NCBI GenBank assembly: GCA_021307315.1
Contig: JAJSPD010000004.1
Coordinates: 1,172,000 to 1,235,999 of the forward strand
DNA from: Bisporella sp. PMI_857
Lineage: Eukaryota > Ascomycota > Leotiomycetes > Helotiales > Helotiaceae
Length of the DNA: 64,000 nt
Reading direction: 5' to 3'
Below, piece by piece: positions 56,013 to 64,000 of this stretch. The notes under the pieces are model-generated. The model was given only the letters and a program-made list of their open reading frames with translations, was not told the origin of the DNA and searched no databases. Positions within the stretch are counted from its first letter, which is position 1, and the number at the start of each line of letters is the position of its first letter. The position numbers and the translations under genes are program-made.

Positions 56013-59000
56013 ATGGGTTGCCTCTGGCGCTCAATAGCTGTCAGCGCGTTGATTACTTCGGGATGGGCTTCTGGCAGAGCGTACACTCCACTTCATGAAG
56101 CAGGAAGGTGTTCTATACGGGGAAGCTGTGGGAAGTCGGGATGGTTTGGTCCGGAACTACCTTGCCAGTACAACGGTTTAGCAGTGGAGCCCGAAACCGA
56201 TGTCAGGAAGCAACTTGTGGAAATTTGTGGCCCTAAATGGAATACAGGCCCAGTGTGTTGTACAGGTGAACAGGTATTTTCCTTTCCAGGCATTTTCTAA
56301 TACTTGACGCTGACCATCCGCAGCTTGAGACGTTGTCCGACAATCTTAAGAAAGCCAATGCATTTATCTCCTCCTGCCCTGCTTGCAAAGAGAACTTTTT
56401 CAATCTCTTCTGTACATTCACCTGCTCTCCCAATCAGTCGCTGTTCATAAATGTTACACAAACTGAAGAAAGCAACGGGAAGTTCAAAGTCACTCAGCTA
56501 GATCAACTAGTATCGGATGAGTATGGTACTGGTTTCTACAACAGCTGCAAGGATGTGAAATTTGGCCCAACAAACAGTAATGCGATGGCCTTCATTGGGG
56601 GCGGCGCAAAGAACTTTACGGACTTCTTCAAATTTCTTGGGAAGAAGAATCCTCCTTTCGGCTCGCCTTTTCAGATCAACTTCCCTCAACCTAATGATTA
56701 TCCCGAAAAGGGCATGCGATCGCTAGAACTGGAACCAAAGAGATGCAATGATGACGACGAGATATATAGATGCGCTTGTGTGGATTGTGAGGCGATATGT
56801 CCCACACTGCCAGAAATTTCTGAGAGCAAATACTGCCATGTTGGATTGTTGCCATGCCTCTCATTCGGCGCCATATTGATATACAGCGTTATTTTACTTT
56901 TGCTGGCAACTGCCACATTTGGTCATATTGCTTGGACGAAGCATTCCCGCCGACGTTCCGAGCGCCTACGATTACTACAAGACTCAGCACCAAGTGATGA
57001 TGAAGATGAGGGAGACATGATACACAACACAGTCGATCGACCGCAGAAGAACTATTGGATCAATACTATTTGTGACAGCGCATTCAGTCGCCTGGGCTTT
57101 GTGACAGCTAAGTTCCCTGGTCTGACCATAGGGATTAGTGCGGTTGTGGTTGGGTTGCTGAGCTTAGGCTGGATTCGGTTTTCGATTGAACGAGATCCTG
57201 CTAGGCTATGGGTTAGCCCAACTTCCTCAGCTGCATTAGAAAAGCAGTTCTTTGACGACAAATTTGGTCCCTTCTATCGAGCACAGCAGGTATTTCTAGT
57301 CAATGATACAAACCCTGGCGGCCATGGGCCTGTTCTCAGCTATGATACGTTAGCGTGGTGGGTGGGCGTTGAAGACACCATTAGTAAATTGAAAGGATCG
57401 AAAACTGGGGCATCGCTTGATGATGTTTGCTTCAAGCCAACTGATAACGCGTGTATTATCCAGTCGGTAGCAGCATGGTTCAACAATGACATGAAGGCAT
57501 ATTCTCCAAACACTTGGAAAGCGAGACTTAATGCATGTGCGGACTCGCCGGTTAACTGCCTACCTAAATTTGGCCAGCCAATAGATCCTGCGTTGGTTCT
57601 TGGCGGCCTCAATGGGTCTAACATCGCTGCTGATGCTACGGCTATGATCGTTACATGGGTCATTAGCAATCATGCAGAAGGATCACCAGAGGTGGAGAGG
57701 GCAATGGATTGGGAAAAATCTCTCAAAGATTCCTTGCTCGGTTTTCAGGAGCAGGCACTTTCACGTGGTCTACGACTTTCTTTCTCCACCGAAATAAGTT
57801 TAGAGGAAGAGTTGAACAAGTCCACCAACACAGATGCGAAAATCGTGGTGATAAGTTATATCATCATGTTCTTGTATGCCTCATTAGCTCTTGGTTCCAC
57901 AACCCTGTCCGTGCGTTCAATTGTTCGCAATCCCGCTGCGTCCTTCGTAGACTCAAAGTTCACTCTAGGAGTCGTTGGCATTCTAATTGTTTTGATGTCT
58001 ATCTCTGCATCCATTGGTCTGTTCTCAGCAGCCGGTATCAAGGTGACGTTGATCATTGCAGAAGTTATCCCCTTTATTGTCTTGGCTGTTGGCGTCGATA
58101 ACATCTTTATTATCGTCCATGAATTTGAACGTGTTAATGTCAGCCATCCGGATGATATAGTTGAAGTCCGAATTGCCAAAGCCTTGGGTCGCATGGGTCC
58201 TTCCATCCTTCTATCCGCAATCACAGAAACAATCGCATTTGCCCTTGGAGCTGCCGTCGGCATGCCAGCAGTTAGGAACTTTGCAATTTACGCAGCAGGC
58301 GCTGTATTCATCAACGCAATACTGCAAGTGACGATGTTCGTGTCTGTTCTCAGTCTGAATCAACGTCGGGTGGAAGATCACCGAGCAGACTGTTTTCCTT
58401 GTGTTCAAGTGAAAAGCGCTGGCATCAGCCTTGGAAGCGCAAATGGCAACGGGTACATAGGCCAATATGAGGGACAAGATGAAAGCGCCCTACAGAAATT
58501 TATACGTCGGACTTATGCCCCATTGCTTCTCGGAAAGAAGATAAAGGTCACGGTTGTCGTGGTGTTCCTAGGCATTTTCACGGCTGGTGTGTCACTGGTC
58601 CCAGCCATCACCTTAGGCTTGGACCAACGAGTTGCTATTCCGGCCGGATCTTACCTCATCCCATACTTCAATGATCTTTATGAGTATTTTGATTCTGGAC
58701 CGCCTGTGTATTTTGTCACTCGGGAATTAAACAGCACAGAGCGTAGTCACCAGCAGCAACTTTGCTCTCGATTTACAACTTGCGAACAAGCATCTCTTAC
58801 AAACGTTCTTGAGCAAGAACGTAAAAGACCAGATTCATCTTATATCACCTCAACTCCTGCCAATTGGATAGACGACTACTTCCGTTGGTTAGATCCTGGG
58901 CTCGAAGAGTGTTGTGTGGAGGACGGGAAGACGTGCTTCCGTGATCGCGAACCTGAATGGAATATTACCTTGTATGGCATGCCTGAAGGTCAGGAATTCG

Positions 59001-59893
59001 TCCACTACCTGAAAAAATGGGTTGACGCGCCAACGAATGCAGAATGCCCTCTAGGTGGTAAAGCATCTTATGGCAACGCTATCGTTATCGACGATAAGAG
59101 AGATACTATTCCAGCAAGTCACTTCCGAACAAGTCATACTCCACTTCGCAGTCAAGAAGATTTTATTGCAGCCTATGCCTCAGCTCGCAGAATAGCAGAT
59201 AGTATGAAAACGAGCACTGGGATTGAGGTTTTTCCTTACAGCATATTCTACATCTTCTTCGACCAGTATGCTAGCATAGTTCGCTTGACGGTGACTCTGC
59301 TTGGCTCAGCATTCGCGATGATCTTTGTCTTCTCATCAATTCTCCTCGGCTCGGTCAAGACCGGCATGGTTGTCACAGTTACGGTTATAATGATCGTTGT
59401 CGATATCATTGGTACTATGGCTGTCTTCAATGTTTCTCTCAATGCAGTCAGTCTCGTCAACCTTGTCATCTGCGTTGGTATTGGTGTGGAGTTCTGCGCA
59501 CATATAGCACGAGCATTTATGTTTCCTTCTCGCACCATTATGGAGCGCGCAAAGAATAAATTCCGCGGTCATGATGCTCGAGCCTGGACCTCAGTCGTGA
59601 ATGTTGGCGGTTCCGTTTTCTCCGGCATCACCATCACTAAACTGCTCGGTGTTTGTGTCCTCGCATTCACGAGAAGTAAGATCTTCGAAATTTATTACTT
59701 CAGAATATGGCTGGCTCTGGTACTATTTGGCGCCACCCATGCTCTGATATTTCTACCTGTGGCGCTAAGCTTTCTCGGAGGAGAGGGGTATGTTGATCCA
59801 GAGAGTGGTGGCGGACTAGAGGAGGACCTGGCAAACAGGCGATACAGAGCCTTGCTGCCAGGAGATAATAGCGATTCTGATGATGATTACTAG
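56013..59893 (+). CDS. NCR1: Niemann-Pick C1 sterol transporter (NCR1 type)
   Basis: Vacuolar/lysosomal membrane protein that transfers sterol from NPC2 into the membrane. Two exons (56013-56273, 56324-59893) give 1276 residues. Signal peptide 1-23 (WRSIAVSALITSGWASGRA). The Cys-rich N-terminal sterol-binding domain follows (GPELPCQYN, CGPKWNTGPVCC, FISSCPACKENFFNLFCTFTCSP; QxxFxN-like core). There is a membrane helix near 275. The sterol-sensing domain spans about 590-765 (GVVGILIVLMSISASIGLFS, EVIPFIVLAVGVDNIFI, GPSILLSAITETIAFALGA). The Cys-rich lumenal loop is about 800-1060 (LEECCVEDGKTCF). The C-terminal bundle is about 1070-1245 (SVFSGITITKLLGVCVLAF). The acidic tail DNSDSDDDY has no di-leucine motif. 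Start at the ATG giving the signal peptide; the frame is open upstream only with a non-ATG start. Confidence 0.96.
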
Positions 59894-60285
59894 AATTAGC
59901 TAGATACATCTGGATTTAGAACAACCATAATCATCAGATATGCGAATGATACGTATCAAGCAGCGTTCGATTTTTGTTTAGCAATGAATTAATCCTGCAC
60001 TGCCAACGTCGTCCCCTACAAATTTAGCTATATCCAAGACTAGCAACCATACATGTGACAAGTCCGGAACAGATGCTGAAAGGAATCTCATCATCCCGAC
60101 TTGTTTCAAAACACTCCACGCAGTTTCTCATTACAAAACCTTCACGCAATTTCTCATTACACTAGCCTAGCTTTGTCAATAGTGCATCTTAGCATACCCA
60201 ACCGACCCTACATCCATAAAAAAATCAAGTCATCGTCTAGATTCCTTTGATCGATGCCATATTTTCATACCGTACGTATTTATTT
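59894..60285. other. Convergent 3' spacer
   Basis: 392 bp between stops. It contains a short near-direct repeat (ACGCAGTTTCTCATTACA near 60118, ACGCAATTTCTCATTACA near 60144), two copies 26 bp apart. Otherwise nothing seen. Confidence 0.4.
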
Positions 60286-61046
60286 TTAACAAAGGTGATG
60301 GTGATTGTCCAGTTGAGTGGTGTTGGCTGCCATAACTTGCTCGGCATGTGGTACAGTGTTCGTCTCTTTTCTCTCGTCGGGATATTTATCGATGAACAAG
60401 TCTTTGATTGTCCCAGAGCCTGTCGCTGCCTGGTACAATGCAAACGTTGTTGCAAATTCTCTGTGGGCTCCAATTTGGATAGCGTCCAACATATCAACCG
60501 CGAAATTTTGACAATTATTGCTGATCAAGTTATACGCAGGTCGCTTTTCCCTCATTCTATGGACTACATTGGCCGATTGTCAGTTGCTGATGAGAGGAAT
60601 GACGGCCATGGCGATAATATGACGCAACCGGACGATCAGGAAGTTTAGCTTTGCTACTTACTGATCATTTCGCCTGATGCAATGTCAAACCCTCAAGGAC
60701 TATGAGCTGGATGCAAGACCAACTTACCAGCTTGTCTCAAAGCTTCATCGGTAAATCTTGTTTTGCCTGCTTCGAACGTGTGCCACTCAGTTGGAACAAT
60801 TTTCTCATTGGTGTATATCACATGAAAATGCTCATCCATCCAGAGTTGATGGGCATATTCTCCAATCAGAACGGCCCAGTGTTGTGTAGGGTCAGGATAC
60901 TTCCCAATGCTTTTAGTTATCGCCTTTCCTAGGCTAGATTTCTCTGCGAACCATTTGCCTCCCATACCTGCTACTGGATGCCATCCAATCTCGACTACTC
61001 GGAGCTCCGCACCAAGGCTAGCTTCACCAGGTGGGATCACATTAGG
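60286..61046 (-). CDS. LRAT/NlpC-P60-like protein, 5' end not resolved
   Basis: Three exons are clear: 60728-61046, 60662-60673 (12 nt micro-exon) and 60286-60563, together about 202 residues read from the acceptor CTAG at 61047. The first exon has HWAVLIGEYAHQLWMDE, the second joins as GEMIIHRMREKRP, the third has YNLISNNCQNFAVDMLDAI. A His followed 60-90 residues later by an Asn-Asn-Cys motif is the pattern of circularly permuted NlpC/P60 (LRAT-like) thiol enzymes (acyltransferase or hydrolase); NCQNF replaces the usual NCEHF. The C-terminus ends in a Pro/Asn/His-rich tail. No ATG sits upstream in frame: the apparent start is a GTG, so at least one short 5' exon is missing (a MDQSQC exon near 61190 is possible but weak). 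Family is a moderate guess. Confidence 0.7.
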
Positions 61047-61901
61047 CTAGAACATCGGCACGTCAGCAACTGCGCGGCAACTAATGAGATATAGTCAGGA
61101 AAGTACGTCGTGAAGTAGTAGGGAGTTATTCCATATCGACACGTCCTCATTTCAGCTCATATAGACAGTGCACGCATTGACTTTGATCCATACAGTCTCT
61201 GCTAGGATGAGATATCTGTAGGTTGTTGCTAGGTGGGGATACTCTGGCTTTCACTATAAACATACTTTTGCGCCGAGGCCAAGGGAGTGTTTTAGTGCCA
61301 CTTTCCCTTTGAACAGCTCTTCTTTCCCCTTCCCTTTGCTTTTAGCCCATCCATCATGCCTGTGTGATATCTTAGGACCAGGACCAAGCGCATCTTTATT
61401 GCAAATGATACTCACAAGTATAGACCTATTTTAGCGCGTTTGCTTTGATTATCTGGATCCATCGGCTCAGCTTCTGTCGTCTGATCCGACAAGGACATCG
61501 GTATAACTACTGTTCTATTGTAGCGGCAATGATGAATTCGCCGGCCCGAAATCCTCTTCAAGTACAAGCACGTTCCGGAGTTATTGTGATTGTTGTTGGT
61601 TTACTTGGCCTTTTATGTGGCTTGAAATCAGATGTCCCCAAATAGAACCAACATGAGTTTGCGTAATTGGTTAGCCGTTCAGCTTGCTCTAACGTAATCC
61701 ACCCCTAGTGGTTTTCCCTTTAGCGGTTTTTCTATACCCCACCACCACCATACCTACAAACGCAATACCAATAATACATCCGCAACACTTCTTAAAATGT
61801 CTCAAAATGTTTTAAACTGAAGTTCGAATTGCTTTGGCTATTCAAGCTTTCCAAAAAGGCCAATTTCAAACCTTAAAACCGCTGCAGTTACGTACAATAT
61901 A
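61047..61901. other. Intergenic up to the TIR element
   Basis: Contains the unresolved 5' end of the LRAT-like gene and its promoter. No gene otherwise. The composition shifts abruptly to AT-rich at about 61940. Confidence 0.35.
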
Positions 61902-62655
61902 CAATCACCTCGCTTAGGTGTTGGCCACGTAACTAGAACATTTCACTATTTTGTATACTTGTAACTTTTTATATAAATGTGTTATTCATATTTTGTTTAA
62001 AAATAAAATAATATTTACTAAAGCTAAATTAAAAATAATAAGAATAAATTTAATTTTAGTACATTATTGCTTTTTTTATTAGCTAAAAATATTGCTATAT
62101 TTAGTGATTTTTCGTTTAAAATTGCTTATAAATAATTTAATATAAAATATTGAAAATTTTTAAAAAAGAAAACTTAAACGAGTTTTAATCTAAATACTAA
62201 AAATTTTATTATTTAAATTTATAATTTCAAAGTTATTAAACATCAAAAACTATAAAATTATAAAATTATCGCTTATTTTTGTTTATTTTCTTAAAAGTCT
62301 TGTAAATAAAATATATATTACTTAATAATATTTTATGTTATTAACCAATTTTTAACCCAATTTTTAAAAATGCTTAAATATTAATATATTTTAAATTTCA
62401 ATATTTTATTAAATATTTAAAAATAACATAGTTTTAAAATCAGGTTAAAATTAATAAAAAGTTTTTTATAATTATATAACTTGATATCAATAATAGTAGT
62501 AAGTGTACTTTAAAACTAATAAATTTTTAATTAAAATCAAATATCTTTTATTTAACAATAAATAAATAAATTTGCTTAATAATTAGCAAAGTTACAATAA
62601 AAATAAAAAAGTAGTCCTAAAATGTCAGGTGGCGAAGGCCTAAGCGAGGTGATTG
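61902..62655. mobile_element. 754-bp AT-rich element with 17-bp perfect TIRs and TA flanks
   Basis: CAATCACCTCGCTTAGG (61902-61918) is exactly inverted as CCTAAGCGAGGTGATTG (62639-62655). The similarity continues imperfectly for another 20-25 bp inward (GGCCAC..TAGAAC against CGCCACCTGAC..TAGGAC). Each end is bordered outside by TA (61900-61901, 62656-62657), the target duplication of Tc1/mariner/pogo elements. The interior is extremely A/T-rich with no reading frame. This fits a MITE or a RIP-eroded DNA transposon. There is no internal transposase, so the superfamily rests on the TA flank only. A second GTTACGT/ACGTAAC inverted pair brackets the left end (61887-61893, 61927-61933), so the true terminus could lie further out. 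Confidence 0.6.
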
Positions 62656-62664
62656 TACAATCAC
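62649..62664. repeat. 16-bp perfect palindrome at the right TIR junction
   Basis: GTGATTGTACAATCAC is its own reverse complement. It spans the right TIR end, the TA, and seven bases of flank, so the flank begins with the same CAATCAC as the element's left terminus. Confidence 0.8.
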
Positions 62665-62883
62665 GTGTCGGAAGTGATCGACATTTTATCGAGATTAAAA
62701 TCCTAATCGAGACAACCCCACCATCTCCTTTTTATACCAATACAGCCTACTTTATTCCCTCTATTCCTTCAATTCTACAAACTAGGTTATGGCTCCTCGC
62801 AAGCTCGGAGCTGTAGGTGCATGTGTATAATTCGATAGAAACAGGTATTTGTGAATCACGTGTTGCTGCCTCAGGATAATAAA

Positions 62884-62929
62884 TCTATATATCTATCTAT
62901 ATATCTATCTATATATCTATCTATATATA
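62884..62929 (+). repeat. 12-nt TCTATATATCTA minisatellite
   Basis: About 3.8 perfect tandem copies of TCTATATATCTA, followed by TAAAATAAAATAAA. It starts with TC and is AT-rich, which superficially recalls Helitron 5' ends; no 3' CTRR end or Rep/helicase was identified. Confidence 0.85.
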
Positions 62930-63503
62930 TAAAATAAAATAAATTCAAATCGTTTTGATTGGCTCAATTTAATTCCGAAAAAATTGTCCATCACGTGCCG
63001 GCAGCACCTGACAGCGTGTTTTACCTCAACCAAAAAAATTGTTATTGAAAAAATCAGTTATTTTGATTTAAAGTTTTTGAACTACTAATAAAAATTTAAA
63101 AATGTTAACGTTTTTTATTACGCTAATTAAAAGCTTTCTATTAAGCTATTGTGTAGCTTATTTTGTATTTTATAAAAAAAGATATTTTTAATTTTGTTGT
63201 AAATGATTTATATAGCAATAGTACGTAGTACTACGTAACAAGTATTAGCGTGTTTTGCGGTTCGCAAATTTACTTTTTTTTGTATTTAATTTTAATTTTT
63301 TTTAAACAACAACACTTTAGTTTTAACTTTTACTATTAAACTTATTGTTTAATAGCTTTTTACGACACTGTTTTTTTTTATTACAGTTTTTGTTTTCGCT
63401 GTAACACGTCGCGAAACTAATTGTTGTTTAACAAGTTTTAAAGTAGTTTTAAAGCTAGCTAGTATTATTAAACTTGTACTATTTGTTAATGTTGGTATAG
63501 TCC

Positions 63504-63584
63504 TGAGTCAATAAAGGAGTGAATAGGGGAGTGAACAAAAAAGTGTGAATAGAAGAGTGAATAAAGAAGTGAACAAAAAACTCA
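63504..63584 (+). repeat. Degenerate 12-13 nt tandem repeat (AGTGAAtA/cA type)
   Basis: Six imperfect units built on AGTGAATA or AGTGAACAAAA, with a higher-order period of 38 bp (63518 and 63556 start near-identical blocks). The array is bounded by TGAGT at 63504-63508 and ACTCA at 63580-63584, an inverted 5-mer. Confidence 0.75.
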
Positions 63585-64000
63585 GTTACATGACTACTTG
63601 TAGCATATAAAAAAACGTATTGTAGCAATAGTAGCAATTATGAACTTTTATTACATTTTACTTACTAGTAACTACGTATTAAATACGCAGCGTTGCTACA
63701 AGTAAAGTAGTATTTTACTGATCAGTTTAAACTTTACAGATCAAATTATTTTATTTCGAATTACAACTATTAAAATACAACATTTTCTTTTTTCTCGGAT
63801 TTTTTAAATTAAGCACTTGCGCAACTTTTGCAACTTTTTTCTACAACTTTTATAATTTTTTGCAACTAGCTTTAAAAAGTCATTTAAACATATTCGAATT
63901 ATTTAAGCACGTTCAGATTACTTAAGCACGAAAGCAAAATACTAGTAATCGATATAGCGCGACCAGAAAGTTCAGCAGAAAACAAAAAAAAAAAAAAAAA

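Larger units (their letters stand above)
62658..64000. other. AT-rich repeat-derived tail of the window
   Basis: Mostly very A/T-rich DNA with long A and T runs and no gene. A more balanced island (about 62620-62860 with a 64-codon frame at 62622-62816 that overlaps the TIR) and another around 62960-63010 carry CACGTG motifs at 62662, 62857 and 62992. The last bases are a poly-A run. This looks like RIP-type transposon remains; I cannot assign the elements. Confidence 0.5.

Noticed and set aside
57856..58263. 135-codon minus-strand frame in NPC1
   Set aside because: Antisense of the sterol-sensing domain; no independent features.
62622..62816. 64-codon frame in the AT-rich tail
   Set aside because: Overlaps the right TIR and has no homology signal; its start lies inside the putative element.

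Overview
This window is nuclear DNA of a filamentous ascomycete (Pezizomycotina). The evidence is many short spliceosomal introns (about 40-70 nt, GT-AG, with CTAAC/CTGAC branch sites), a fused mitochondrial arginine-biosynthesis precursor (arg-6 type), a CreC-type WD40 protein and a UFD4-type HECT ligase. Leotiomycetes is a guess from protein flavour only. All gene models were spliced by hand; each intact model gives a reading frame divisible by three.

Layout. 1-5 kb is a graveyard: an FAD oxidoreductase pseudogene (two TGG-to-TAG changes of RIP type, several frameshifts), a PrpF-family isomerase pseudogene, and a degraded coiled-coil ORF. 6-13 kb holds a synaptobrevin, the arg-6 precursor and a small secreted protein. 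13.6-18.5 kb holds tRNA-Thr(AGU), a short-chain dehydrogenase and a type-I glutamine-synthetase-like enzyme. 20.9-27.2 kb holds a FAT1-type acyl-CoA synthetase and methionine aminopeptidase 2. 28-40.3 kb is dense: YIF1 and SRP receptor alpha (divergent), CreC and Miro/Gem1 (divergent), and a DUF2433 phosphoesterase-like protein with an RGG tail. 40.8-52.2 kb, all minus strand: COQ5, branched-chain 2-oxoacid dehydrogenase E1 alpha, a CUE2-like SMR endonuclease and UFD4. After a 3.8 kb gene-free gap come NPC1 (56-59.9 kb) and an LRAT/NlpC-like protein. The last 2 kb is very AT-rich, repeat-derived DNA that includes a 754-bp element with 17-bp perfect terminal inverted repeats and TA flanks.

Functionally this is mostly a housekeeping neighbourhood: membrane traffic (SNC, YIF1, SRP receptor, NPC1), mitochondria (arg-6, Miro, COQ5, BCKDH E1 alpha), and protein processing or quality control (MetAP2, CUE2-like, UFD4). 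I see no secondary-metabolite cluster, CRISPR array, rRNA, or anything I would call a new system. The most unusual items are the tiny coding exons (5, 9, 10, 10 and 12 nt), the RIP-like relics, the TIR element and the double-Kex2-site secreted protein.
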